This document shows positions 54,289 to 63,071 of a stretch of DNA of 64,000 bases, piece after piece. The first letter of the stretch is position 1. The number at the start of each line of letters is the position of its first letter. The position numbers were made by a program, and so were the translations under genes. The notes under the pieces are model-generated. The model saw only the letters and a list, made by a program, of their open reading frames with translations. It made no database searches and was not told the origin of the DNA. The stretch comes from JAAUUJ01 sp964392245 (GTDB lineage: Bacteria; Cyanobacteriota; Cyanobacteriia; Thermostichales; Thermostichaceae), in contig CAYMOX010000003.1 in assembly GCA_964392245.1 (NCBI GenBank), positions 62,001 through 126,000 on the forward strand. The letters are read 5' to 3'.

Positions 54289-55119
54289 CTATTGCCTCCC
54301 CTGTGGTCTCTTCTTCTCGATCCCATCAAATGTATAGCCCAGGAGAACAATATCCTGTTGATACACCCGTTCTACAATGTGGATCATTTCTTTGCTGTAA
54401 TACTGTCGATAGTCTTTCTCCCGGTGGATCGTTTGATTTCTGGTTTTCAAGGGTTGCCCAATCCCGAGCTTGCCACGAATATACTCGTAATCCTGATCAA
54501 TAGTCTCCAGATATCCAATAAAATCAATGGCTAATCGTGCCTGGTGTGTACACAGAAACTCCGTTTGAGGTCGGAAGTGCAACCCCGATTGAATATTGTC
54601 CAGATTCACCCATTGGGTAACAAATTCAGGAAATGTTGCATAAGAAGAGAGATAGGTTTCTGCCCACTCCTGATCCTCCTGATTTCTGCCTCCCTGTTTG
54701 AGATAGAGATAGGCGGAGAGAAGCCGATCCCAGGGGTTACGGACAAAGGCAAATTTAAAAAATGAATTGAATTCTTTCTGGGAAAAGCACAACTGATAAT
54801 CTGCAATTGTTCGATGATCCCCCGCTTTTCGACCGTAGAGGCCGTAGACAGCCGAGGTTCCTGCGGCCTTCGGGACATGCACAAAAATTGATTTCGTTTG
54901 GAGAAACGGGATCAGAGATGAAACATCACGATTTTCAGGATCAGTCTCACGCAGGTTGTGGATGTGGCGGCGGCGATCTGGAGATAGATTGACAAACACC
55001 GATCGGCGCAACTCATGGGGTAGATTCCAAAACAAGGGGGAGCTTAGCAAGGGCGTTGGTAATCTGCCCACTTCGTAATGCAATCCTCGATATCGTTTTT
55101 CACGAGTGCTGATCTTCAT
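54289..55119 (-). CDS. Sulfotransferase family 2 protein
   Basis: 276 residues from ATG at 55119 (longer start at 55164 possible). The 5'-phosphosulfate motif is SIFVHVPKAAGTSAVYGLYG and the 3'-phosphate motif FAFVRNPWDRLLSAYLYL, the signature pair of the carbohydrate sulfotransferase_2 family, followed by a C-terminal region with LCTHQARLAIDFIGYLETID. It would transfer sulfate from PAPS to a glycan. It is of a different sub-family from the two other sulfotransferases in the window and is co-oriented with the DUF192 gene. Target unknown; it could serve the nearby polysaccharide locus in trans. Confidence 0.85.
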   Translation of the reverse strand: MKISTREKRYRGLHYEVGRLPTPLLSSPLFWNLPHELRRSVFVNLSPDRRRHIHNLRETDPENRDVSSLIPFLQTKSIFVHVPKAAGTSAVYGLYGRKAGDHRTIADYQLCFSQKEFNSFFKFAFVRNPWDRLLSAYLYLKQGGRNQEDQEWAETYLSSYATFPEFVTQWVNLDNIQSGLHFRPQTEFLCTHQARLAIDFIGYLETIDQDYEYIRGKLGIGQPLKTRNQTIHREKDYRQYYSKEMIHIVERVYQQDIVLLGYTFDGIEKKRPQGRQ

Positions 55120-55374
55120 AAGTTTCGTATTTAACCACAAGAAATGAACGGGTTGAGCTGGCATTTGCAGGGTAGAGGTTGCACACCAGATCCGTCAAGA
55201 TGAGTAAATAGGATACCCTGGTTTTCACTGAGATATTGAAGTCGATCCTGTTTCAAGCATGTCAACTACTATTAGATTTTGGGATGGCATGGCTACCCAG
55301 GCGCTCAGTAAAGGGAGCGGAGAACTCCCAGATCGGGCACGGCAATCCACACCCTGATCAATCAATCGCCCTTT

Positions 55375-55380
55375 TATAAT
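55375..55380 (+). promoter_or_regulatory. Probable -10 element of the yugP-like/rsmB operon
   Basis: A perfect TATAAT lies 44 bp before the ATG at 55425. A weak -35 candidate (TGATCA near 55355) is about 14 bp upstream, which is short, so the -35 is uncertain. Confidence 0.45.
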
Positions 55381-55424
55381 TCGAATAGTTGTGTGTAGTA
55401 TCTCTTACGTTAGGGATTGACTGC

Positions 55425-56105
55425 ATGTTTTTTCACCCCACTTACCTAATTGTGATCCCGGGCATCCTGTTGATGCTCTGGGCTCAAAATCGTGTCCAGG
55501 GAACCTATCAGCGGTATGCTCAGATCCCCTCCACCTTAGGGATGACCGGAGAGGATGTGGCCCGCACGATTCTGCGTCGTATGGGAGTCCATGACGTTCG
55601 TGTCGAGCCTGTACGGGGTCAATTAACGGATCACTATGATCCCAGTACCCGCACCGTACGCCTCTCGGAAGGGATTTTCAACTCTCGCTCTCTTGCTGCT
55701 GCAGCGGTAGCGGCTCATGAATGTGGACATGTGCTACAGGATGTGCAGGGCTACAGCTTGATGAACCTGCGATCCACGCTGGTGCCTGTGGCAGGATTCG
55801 GGGCGAATTTCGGACCCATGCTGGTTCTGGCTGGCCTATTCCTGGGGAGCAGTAGTGTTCTGGTTCCCCTCGGGATCGTTCTGTTTGCAGCTGCCATTCT
55901 CTTTCACATTGTGACCCTGCCCGTTGAGTTCGACGCTTCCAATCGTGCCCTCCGACTCATCGATGAGTTAGGGATCTTGCAGGGACAGGAGCATGAAGGC
56001 GCAAAAGCTGTTCTCAATGCTGCCGCCTGGACCTATGTGGCCACGGCTGTGGTGGCTGTGCTGCAACTCCTGCAGTACCTGATTCTGGCTCGACGGAATG
56101 ACTGA
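55425..56105 (+). CDS. Membrane zinc metallopeptidase, YugP-like
   Basis: 226 residues from ATG at 55425 (MFFHPTYLIVIPGILLMLWAQ, a membrane segment at the start). The zincin motif HECGH is at AAHECGHVLQD (about 101-105) and the family third ligand region is in LPVEFDASNRALRLIDELG. Three further hydrophobic helices (AGFGANFGPMLVLAGLFLG, VLVPLGIVLFAAAILFHIV and the C-terminal helix) fit the PF04298 family. It presumably cleaves membrane proteins, possibly in stress control. It overlaps rsmB by 8 bp. Confidence 0.9.
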   Translation: MFFHPTYLIVIPGILLMLWAQNRVQGTYQRYAQIPSTLGMTGEDVARTILRRMGVHDVRVEPVRGQLTDHYDPSTRTVRLSEGIFNSRSLAAAAVAAHECGHVLQDVQGYSLMNLRSTLVPVAGFGANFGPMLVLAGLFLGSSSVLVPLGIVLFAAAILFHIVTLPVEFDASNRALRLIDELGILQGQEHEGAKAVLNAAAWTYVATAVVAVLQLLQYLILARRND

Positions 56106-57462
56106 TCGGCAGAATCCTGCTTCTGGTTCGCTGGCGGGTTCACTACGGGCTCGCCAGTTAGCTTTTTTAGCCCTGCGTCAGATGGATCAGCGGGATACCT
56201 ACGCCAATTTGGCCCTGGAAAGGATTCTCAAACATGCCAATCAACCCGGTGAAAAAAATCTAGCGACAGAGCTGGTCTATGGGATTACCCGCCGTTGCCG
56301 CACCCTGGATGCTCTGATTACCCGCTTCTCCAACCGTTCTGCGGAAGAACAACCTCCGGATCTGCGCCGCATCTTACAGTTGGGCTTCTATCAGCTCTGC
56401 TTTATGGATAAGATCCCGGCTGCTGTTGCCATCGATAGCAGTGTGGAACTGGCGCGTAGCAATCGGTTAGGCCAACTCACTCGGGTGGTGAATGGCATTC
56501 TCAGGGCCTACTGGCGTGAACAGGCCAAGGAGCCTCATGATCGGATCACCCTGCAACTGCAGGACCTGAAGCCCCAAGCACAACTGGCTATCCAGGAGAG
56601 TTTTCCAGATTGGTTAGTGGATCTGTGGTGGGAGCAACTGGGAGAAGCAGGGGCCAGGGATCTGTGTCGGTGGATGAATCGCGTGCCCACGGTTGATCTC
56701 AGGGTGAATGTGCTCAAGATCTCCAGAGCGGTCCTCCAGGCAACACTGGAAGAAGCCGGAATCATAACCCAGGTCATTGCGGGGACCCCTTCCGGGTTGC
56801 GCTTTACAGAGCACGTTGGGGATCTGCAGAAGCTTCCAGGATATAGAGAGGGATGGTGGTCAGTACAGGATGCCAGTGCTCAACAGGTGTCTTTACTTCT
56901 GGATCCACAACCGGGCGAAACGGTTATTGACTGTTGTGCTGCCCCGGGAGGCAAGACCACTCACATCGCTGAACTCATGCAGGATCACGGACAGATCTGG
57001 GCCTTTGACCGCCATGCCGGACGTCTACAACGGGTTAAGCACAATGTAGAACGACTGGGCTTAACCTCAATTCACATCAAAGCCCTTGATCTGCTGAATT
57101 TTCCTGAAGATCCCGATCTCCCTGGACAACGGGGTGCGGATCGAGTGCTGCTGGATGCTCCCTGTTCTGGTCTGGGGACTCTTCATCGTCATGCCGATGC
57201 CCGTTGGCGACAAACTCCGGAACGCGTCACCGAATTGGTGGAACTGCAGGCTCAACTTCTGGATCGGGCCTCACAATGGGTAAAACCAGGGGGGATCCTG
57301 GTGTACTCCACCTGTACGCTCCATCCTCTAGAAAACGAGGCTCAGATTCAAGCTTTTCTGCAGCGTTCCCCTGAATGGCAATTGATGGAGGATCCGGTGT
57401 TGATCTGGCCTCATCTGGCGGATCAGGATGGATTTTTTATGGCAAAGCTTCAGTATCAATAA
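56098..57462 (+). CDS. rsmB: 16S rRNA (cytosine-967-C5)-methyltransferase
   Basis: 454 residues, usual length. An N-terminal NusB-like domain (ARQLAFLALRQMDQRDTYANLALE in parts; AVAIDSSVELARSNR) is followed by the SAM domain: IDCCAAPGGKTTHIAELM, DAPCSGLGTLHRHADARW with Cys356 and YSTCTLHPLEN with Cys406. The two catalytic Cys are in their expected places. It methylates C967 of 16S rRNA in the cytosol. Start ATG at 56098 overlaps the protease gene by 8 bp, so the two are co-expressed. Confidence 0.94.
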   Translation: MTDRQNPASGSLAGSLRARQLAFLALRQMDQRDTYANLALERILKHANQPGEKNLATELVYGITRRCRTLDALITRFSNRSAEEQPPDLRRILQLGFYQLCFMDKIPAAVAIDSSVELARSNRLGQLTRVVNGILRAYWREQAKEPHDRITLQLQDLKPQAQLAIQESFPDWLVDLWWEQLGEAGARDLCRWMNRVPTVDLRVNVLKISRAVLQATLEEAGIITQVIAGTPSGLRFTEHVGDLQKLPGYREGWWSVQDASAQQVSLLLDPQPGETVIDCCAAPGGKTTHIAELMQDHGQIWAFDRHAGRLQRVKHNVERLGLTSIHIKALDLLNFPEDPDLPGQRGADRVLLDAPCSGLGTLHRHADARWRQTPERVTELVELQAQLLDRASQWVKPGGILVYSTCTLHPLENEAQIQAFLQRSPEWQLMEDPVLIWPHLADQDGFFMAKLQYQ

Positions 57463-57473
57463 TGTGATCCTTG

Positions 57474-57752
57474 TTAGTTAAATCCTCTTGTGTAAGCAGA
57501 CTGGTGAGTTTGGACATTCACTGAGGATTGCTTGCGATCGAAAGTGATCGGCTTTGGTGGAAATTTGTTTTCTGCAACCGCTGATTCTAGAAGGAGCTCG
57601 ATAACCTCATGGGCATTTTTGAGAGCTTCCTCATGCGTCTCGCCATGGGTAACGGGTTGCAGAACGTTCTCGAATTCGGGCAGGAAGACGACATAGCATT
57701 GATCCTCATCAGACCACTGGATCACGATAGTGTATTTACTTTTCTGGCTCAT
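57474..57752 (-). CDS. hicB: HicB-like antitoxin
   Basis: 92 residues: a HicB-type partial RNase H fold with YTIVIQWSDEDQCYVVFLPEF, the central THGETHEEALKNAHEVIELLLE, and a short C-terminal tail (SVNVQTHQSAYTRGFN) without an obvious ribbon-helix-helix. HicB binds and neutralises the HicA mRNA interferase. Its start lies 17 bp inside the 3' end of the toxin gene, the standard hicA-hicB order. The frame is intact while that of the toxin is not, so it now has no active local partner. Confidence 0.85.
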   Translation of the reverse strand: MSQKSKYTIVIQWSDEDQCYVVFLPEFENVLQPVTHGETHEEALKNAHEVIELLLESAVAENKFPPKPITFDRKQSSVNVQTHQSAYTRGFN

Positions 57753-57969
57753 TGGTTTCCTCCTGACGGATCTGCTCTAGCTGTGCAAGGGATTTGTTAA
57801 CTTGGGCTTCAAGGTAGGGCTTGGCGTCGCTTCCATCTTTACCTGCGATGATGATTGCGTTGGGCAGAAGCGGGTGGATCTACTTGGTATGGTTCCCTTT
57901 GGCTGTTTTCCAGGTAAATCCTGCTTTGAGTAGCACGGCCTTGAGTTCTCGAATCTTCTTGGGCATCAT
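57736..57969 (-). pseudogene. hicA: HicA-like toxin with in-frame stop
   Basis: Read leftward from ATG at 57969 (GGAGG just upstream), the 77-codon frame gives MMPKKIRELKAVLLKAGF, then a stretch ending KGNHTK, a TAG at 57880-57882, then IHPLLPNAII and a tail ending NEPEK before TAA. HicA proteins have a G-x-H-T/x-x-W-x-HP segment; the stop replaces what should be Trp, consistent with one TGG-to-TAG change. Everything else is in frame and conserved, including the catalytic His in GNHTK. The truncated product would be 29 residues, so the toxin should be inactive. Sequencing error is the alternative. Confidence 0.8.
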
Positions 57970-58033
57970 GCCTCCAAAACCACCTTACCTGTCGTTATGC
58001 TTGAAGAATCGAGGCAACATTCTAGTTTAGTGT

Positions 58034-58657
58034 ATGACTGCATTGACCCAGGTGATCACCAAAGCAATGACTCTTGCTGAGTTCCTGGACTGGAAACCCG
58101 AGGGCAAACGATATGAGTTAAGGAATGGAGTTGTTGTTGAAAAGCAACCCACAGGACAGCATGAGGCGATTGGGGGCTTCCTGGCAATGGAGTTGCTTCT
58201 GGAGATCCGGCGACTCAACCTCAGATACTTTCTACCCAAGCAAGCATTGATCCGACCTGAGAACAAAGAGACTGGATATTTGCCAGATGTCCTCATCGTG
58301 GATCGTGATGGGCTTGAACAAGAACCATTATGGGAAAGATCTTCGACTCTAAATTATGGTGGATCAATTCCTTTAGTCATCGAAATTGCAAGTCGTAATT
58401 GGAGGGATGATTATGGTCATAAGTTAGCTGACTATGAGTCCATGCAAATAAGGGAGTACTGGATCGTCGACTATTTGGGCTTGGGTGGACATCGCTATAT
58501 TGGAACTCCCAAACGACCAACGATCTCAATTTACTATCTGGAAGAAGAAGAATATCGAGTTGAAAAATTTCAAGGTGATGATCAAATTTGCTCCGTGATC
58601 TTTCCAAGCCTATCTTTAACTGCACAGCAGATTTTTGAGGCTGGCATAGGGTCTTGA
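58034..58657 (+). CDS. Uma2-family (DUF820) PD-(D/E)XK endonuclease-like protein
   Basis: 207 residues. The family pattern is complete: TLAEFLDWKPEGKRYELRNG at the start, GYLPDVLIVD (first Asp), LVIEIASRNWRDDYGHKLADY with the E-x-A and Lys, then REYWIVDYLG. The PD-(D/E)XK core suggests nuclease activity. These proteins are strongly expanded in cyanobacteria, often near mobile or toxin-antitoxin genes, and their role is unclear. It is divergent from the hicA remnant and AT-richer than the housekeeping genes around it. Confidence 0.88.
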   Translation: MTALTQVITKAMTLAEFLDWKPEGKRYELRNGVVVEKQPTGQHEAIGGFLAMELLLEIRRLNLRYFLPKQALIRPENKETGYLPDVLIVDRDGLEQEPLWERSSTLNYGGSIPLVIEIASRNWRDDYGHKLADYESMQIREYWIVDYLGLGGHRYIGTPKRPTISIYYLEEEEYRVEKFQGDDQICSVIFPSLSLTAQQIFEAGIGS

Positions 58658-58832
58658 TCCTTAAGTTAATCCAGTCTACAAGGGAAGCCATCACCTGATG
58701 CAACTGGGGCTTGGATCCAGATGAGTTTGAGATCGAGACTTGATGCTGATAGGAATTCTTGCTACCTTTTGCTGATGATTCTTTTCTGACTAGCATTGAT
58801 GGAGCTTGCGCCGTATTTCTACCTCAATTACC

Positions 58833-59765
58833 ATGATCAACACATTACAAGAACTTAAAGATTTACTTGCCAACACCTTTCTAGCGGATCGTCAAATGGC
58901 AGAGATCCCCATCCTTGACACCTCTGAGAAGGCATTTGCTGTCCAGATCTCCAGCTCGGAAGTAGAGACTGCCTGGAAGGTTGCTCGTGATCTACTTCCT
59001 CAAACCGAAAGATGGCCTATTGTTTCTATCTTTTGGCTGGATAACCTCTCATCCAGTTGGGAAGAGCAACTTTTGGATCAAGACTACTTCTCACGCAATG
59101 AGTTTCATTTAGCACCTAATCCATCAGACGTCTCACCTGCAGGCCTTATTTCTGCATCGGAGCAAGTGGATCCGGCTCAAATGCTTCGAGAACTCTGGAC
59201 AAAAAGAGATGGGTATACCCCTGACTTAGAAGAAGTTCTGACCTTTGAGCTGGAAGAAACATCGCGGTGCTACGGAAATGCTCCAACCATTGAAGACATA
59301 CAAAATGCAACAATCAACGGGGAGCGAATTAAGACTCGAAGTCAACTGGAGAGATGGCTCTTTGATTGGGAAACTCAGCAACCAGGGGACGGCAAACCTG
59401 AGTTGGCAAGACAGGAATGGTTTACCCAGGATCCTTCCGTTCTCCTCTTCCTTCCCACAAGTAACTCTTGGGAAACCCTAGCTTATATCAACTGGTTCGG
59501 AACTCAAGATTACGGATCGGAGTACTACATTGCGCTAGGAAGAAAATGGGCTGAACGATACGGCGCAGAGTTAGTAGCCCATTATGGAACCATGCTTGAA
59601 TACTTTGTGTCCAATCCGCCAACGACCCTTGAAGATGCTTGGGAGCTGGCAAATGAGCAAGATCTGGTGGCTCCCTGTACCTTGTTACTTCCAGGGATCA
59701 GCGTTCGGCATCATGCTCGGGGACTACTAAATGATGATCGTTGGTTTCTGCATGAGCGGCCATAG
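58833..59765 (+). CDS. DUF4253-domain protein
   Basis: 310 residues from ATG at 58833. The C-terminal third, including WETLAYINWFGTQD, KWAERYGAELVAHYGTMLEY, PPTTLEDAWELANEQ and LLNDDRWFLHERP, follows the DUF4253 pattern (AY...N...P, W.e.YGAe, Pp.t.eeA..LA.Eq). The N-terminal part is acidic with two alpha/beta segments. No signal peptide is seen. DUF4253 proteins occur near toxin or immunity genes in several bacteria, which would fit an immunity-type role here, but that is speculative. It stands alone, after a 175-bp gap from the Uma2 gene. Confidence 0.7.
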   Translation: MINTLQELKDLLANTFLADRQMAEIPILDTSEKAFAVQISSSEVETAWKVARDLLPQTERWPIVSIFWLDNLSSSWEEQLLDQDYFSRNEFHLAPNPSDVSPAGLISASEQVDPAQMLRELWTKRDGYTPDLEEVLTFELEETSRCYGNAPTIEDIQNATINGERIKTRSQLERWLFDWETQQPGDGKPELARQEWFTQDPSVLLFLPTSNSWETLAYINWFGTQDYGSEYYIALGRKWAERYGAELVAHYGTMLEYFVSNPPTTLEDAWELANEQDLVAPCTLLLPGISVRHHARGLLNDDRWFLHERP

Positions 59766-59982
59766 CAAGCAGGAACATGTTACTCAGTCACGGTGATCCG
59801 GGTCAATCAGAGGCATGTCCCGATCTGGAAATGGATGATTTGAACTCCAATGCAATCCTTGATCATCATCCACTGAATCTTGTTGGAGAGATCAAACCTG
59901 ATCAGGACTTGTCTGCCATGATTTCTGAACCCAAGATCCCAGCAGTCCCGTAGGATAGCAATAACTGTTGCGAAATTGAACA
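59766..59982. other. Intergenic region upstream of the ArsA-type ATPase gene
   Basis: 217 bp without a credible gene. A promoter for the ATPase gene is expected, but I see no clear -10/-35 pair. ATGATTTGAACTCC near 59834 has no following frame worth reporting. Confidence 0.3.
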
Positions 59983-61929
59983 ATGGCGCCTTTGCTCTCC
60001 CCTCAACGACAACTGATCCTCTTTAGCGGAAAAGGGGGTGTGGGCAAAACCACCCTGGCCTGTGGACTTACCCTGCAGCTCGCCCAATCAGCTCCGGATC
60101 GTCGCATACTCCTGCTCTCCACCGATCCCGCCCATTCCCTGGGAGATGTTCTGGCCCTACCCGTGGGATCCGATCCTTTGACCATGACCGATCAGCCCAA
60201 TTTGCGTGTCCAGGCACTCGATGCCCAGGCGCTGCTGACGCAGTTTAAAACCACCTATGGGGATGCCCTGGAACTGATCGCCGAGCGGGGCAGCTGGTTT
60301 GAACGGGATGATATCCTGCCCGTCTGGGATCTGACCTGGCCAGGGGTGGATGAACTGATGGCCATCCTGGAGGTGAATCGTCTGTTGGCGGCAGGGGAAG
60401 CGGATCTGATCCTGCTGGACACCGCCCCCACCGGCCATACCCTACGTCTGCTGGATCTACCAGATTTTCTGGAAAACATTCTGAGGGTGTTTCAAACCTT
60501 TCAAGCCAAACATCGCCGTCTGAGTGAAGCCTTTACCGGCAGCTATCAGCCCGATTCCGCCGATGTCTTTCTAGCACAACTGGAACAGGAGCTCCATCAG
60601 GGGCAGGCTCGTCTGCTGGATCAGGAGAGAACCGCCATGTGGCTGGTGATGCTGGCAGAGCATTTAAGTGTGGCCGAGACCGAGCGTTTTTGTCAGGCCC
60701 TGCAGCAGAAACGGGTTCCCTTGGCAGGGATCATTGTTAATCAGGTGCTCCTCAGTGATCTGGGCACCGCATCCCCTCTCTTCCTGGCACGGCAACAGCA
60801 GCAACAAAAGATGCTGGTAACCCTGACTCGGGATCTAAAAGACTATTCCCTCTGGATCTCGCCCCTGCAACTGCAAGAACCCATTGGTCAGGGGGCACTT
60901 CAAGATCTGGTGAATCAGCTCCAGCCCCTGCCATTATTCTCAGAACCATCAACGTTCTCAGATCCCACTAACTTTTCTGAGACAATTAGACCGGCCCTCC
61001 CCCCCCAGCAGATCCCTGATCTCCTGCAGCAGGGAATCCGCTTGATCATGACCGGAGGCAAGGGAGGTGTCGGTAAAACCACAACAGCTGGAGCCCTGGC
61101 CTGGATCCTGGCGGAACGTCACCCTGATAAACAGATCCTGGCTGTCTCCATTGATCCGGCGCACTCCTTGGGCGATCTATTTGGGATGCCCCTGGGTCAG
61201 GAGCCCCGTTCCATCCAACCCAACCTCTGGGGTCAGGAGATCGATGCCGAGGTGGTTCTGGATCAGTTTCGGCGGGATTATCTGGATGAGATTGCTGCCA
61301 TCATGGCGGGAGACTCCACCGACATCGAGATCCAGTATGATCCGCAGGCCTGGAAACAGCTTCTGGAGATGCCCCCGCCTGGCTTGGATGAAGTCATGGC
61401 TTTGCTGAGTGTGTTGGAGAACATGACGGCAGGTCATGCGGATCTCGTCATTCTGGACACGGCTCCCACCGGACATATGCTGCGTTTCTTAGAAATGCCG
61501 GAAGCCCTGGAGGGGTGGGTTAGTCTGGCCCTGAAGTTGTGGCTCAAGTACCGCGATGTGATCGGTCGCCCCGAGTTAGCCCAACGGCTGCGCACACTGC
61601 TGAAACAGGTTCGTGAACTGCGACAACAACTCTCCGATCCCACCTTTCTCTGTTTCATTCCTGTGTTTAACCCCGAACAGACGGTCCTGGCAGAAACCGA
61701 ACGGTTATTGCAAACCCTGGATCAACTGCAGATCCCCCACCCTTATACCGTTCTTAACCGCATCTGGCTTGATCAATCGGATGCCTTCGGTCAAGCGATC
61801 AGTCAGCGTCACCAGCAGCTGCTTGAGCAACTCCCCCAGCGGTTACCTCAGCAAACTCTGATCCCAATTCCGTTTCTGGCGGACCCGAGTTTAGACGCAA
61901 TCGGTCGACTGCTGGTGGCCTCGGCCTGA
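59983..61929 (+). CDS. ArsA/GET3-family ATPase, internally duplicated
   Basis: 648 residues in two homologous halves. First half: deviant P-loop SGKGGVGKTTLA (Lys17 and Lys22), STDPAHSLGDVL and DTAPTGHTLRLLDLP. Second half: TGGKGGVGKTTTAG (Lys360, Lys365), IDPAHSLGDLFGMPLG and DTAPTGHMLRFLEMP. A linker of about 30 residues with FSEPSTFSDPTNFSETIRP joins them. The signature Lys of each P-loop and switch Asp are intact, so both sites should bind ATP. ArsA drives arsenite export; GET3-type relatives target tail-anchored proteins. No arsB, arsC or arsR is nearby, so the cargo is open. Confidence 0.88.
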   Translation: MAPLLSPQRQLILFSGKGGVGKTTLACGLTLQLAQSAPDRRILLLSTDPAHSLGDVLALPVGSDPLTMTDQPNLRVQALDAQALLTQFKTTYGDALELIAERGSWFERDDILPVWDLTWPGVDELMAILEVNRLLAAGEADLILLDTAPTGHTLRLLDLPDFLENILRVFQTFQAKHRRLSEAFTGSYQPDSADVFLAQLEQELHQGQARLLDQERTAMWLVMLAEHLSVAETERFCQALQQKRVPLAGIIVNQVLLSDLGTASPLFLARQQQQQKMLVTLTRDLKDYSLWISPLQLQEPIGQGALQDLVNQLQPLPLFSEPSTFSDPTNFSETIRPALPPQQIPDLLQQGIRLIMTGGKGGVGKTTTAGALAWILAERHPDKQILAVSIDPAHSLGDLFGMPLGQEPRSIQPNLWGQEIDAEVVLDQFRRDYLDEIAAIMAGDSTDIEIQYDPQAWKQLLEMPPPGLDEVMALLSVLENMTAGHADLVILDTAPTGHMLRFLEMPEALEGWVSLALKLWLKYRDVIGRPELAQRLRTLLKQVRELRQQLSDPTFLCFIPVFNPEQTVLAETERLLQTLDQLQIPHPYTVLNRIWLDQSDAFGQAISQRHQQLLEQLPQRLPQQTLIPIPFLADPSLDAIGRLLVASA

Positions 61930-62061
61930 ACTGCATGAATGCGCTTCAGGGTTTTCTGCATCCGGTCATGAAGTATAGACTGTTCTACAGTCTGATGAGC
62001 AATCCTACAGATTCAGGATCAACTCACCTTGATCCACTTCACTTCACCCGGAGGTACACCT

Positions 62062-62970
62062 GTGCTGGTTGGAATTGCCCGCATTTTTACAAAAATCACC
62101 TACCTTTTGCAGGAAACACTACTGGGGCTGCGCCGTGGAGGCTGGTTAAATTGGGCGGCAGTCAGTACCCTTACCGTTTTGCTCTTCCTGGTCGGGATCA
62201 GTTTGGAACTGTCATGGGGAGTCGAGGCAACGGTTGAGTCCTTGGGAACCCAGCTGGAGATCTCCGTTTATCTAGATCAGGAGACCCCTGGGGCAGAATT
62301 ACAATCCATGGTGGAAGCCATTCCCCATGTCCAGGAAGTCCGCCTGATCCCACGGGAGCAAGCCTGGAAAGAACTGCTTCAGGATATGGGGATCACCGAT
62401 CAAGATGCTCTGCAGGGTCAATTGGGCGATAATCCCCTGGTGGATGCCCTCAGGGTGCGGGGCGAATCTGCTGATACCTTGGATGGCATTGCCAATCAAG
62501 TCAAGCAACTCCCAGGGGTGGATGAGGTTCACTTTGGGGATGATGTGGTCTTTCAACTGGATCAACTGCAGGATTCCCTCAAACTCGGATCGTTAACCAT
62601 CACAGGGGTTCTCTCCTTAACCACGGTGGCTGTGATCACCACCACGATTCGCCTGATTGTCATGGCCCGCCGCCGCGAGATCGAAGTGATGCAACTGGTG
62701 GGAGCTACAGCCATCTGGATCTACCTTCCCTTTATCCTGCAGGGGATGCTTTTCGGTTTGATGGGCTCCGCTGGGGCCTGGGGATTGATTCTGGGATCGC
62801 AACAGGTGCTCCAGGACTTGCTCACGCGGTTAATTGCTCTTCCCTTCCTGGAGGTTGGTCGCGGAGAGGATTGGCATCAGGTGATGTTGCCCCTGGTGCT
62901 GATGGGCATGGGTTTAATGATGGGTACTACCAGTAGTCTGATCGCGGTCAGGAAATCGACCCTGCGATAG
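62062..62970 (+). CDS. ftsX: Cell division ABC-type permease FtsX
   Basis: 302 residues from GTG at 62062; GGAGGT lies six bases upstream (62050-62055), so it is favoured over the TTG at 62029. Four membrane helices with FtsX topology: the first near residues 31-50 (AAVSTLTVLLFLVGISLEL), a periplasmic domain (ISVYLDQETPGAELQSM, VRLIPREQAWKELL), then three helices with ARRREIEVMQLVGATAIWI. With FtsE it regulates peptidoglycan hydrolases at division. ftsE is not adjacent, as in many cyanobacteria. Confidence 0.9.
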   Translation: MLVGIARIFTKITYLLQETLLGLRRGGWLNWAAVSTLTVLLFLVGISLELSWGVEATVESLGTQLEISVYLDQETPGAELQSMVEAIPHVQEVRLIPREQAWKELLQDMGITDQDALQGQLGDNPLVDALRVRGESADTLDGIANQVKQLPGVDEVHFGDDVVFQLDQLQDSLKLGSLTITGVLSLTTVAVITTTIRLIVMARRREIEVMQLVGATAIWIYLPFILQGMLFGLMGSAGAWGLILGSQQVLQDLLTRLIALPFLEVGRGEDWHQVMLPLVLMGMGLMMGTTSSLIAVRKSTLR

Positions 62971-63071
62971 ATCCGACATCCTTCTGCTGAGAAGACCAGA
63001 GATTGAGGAGTCAAAGCATTCCCTTTCTCCTCTAGGATCACTGTAGATGCATAGGGTTCCCGAGGCCGATT

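Noticed and set aside
57880..57882. Recoding of the TAG in hicA (readthrough or amber suppression)
   Set aside because: No recoding structure or selenocysteine/pyrrolysine context is visible; a simple nonsense mutation explains it better.
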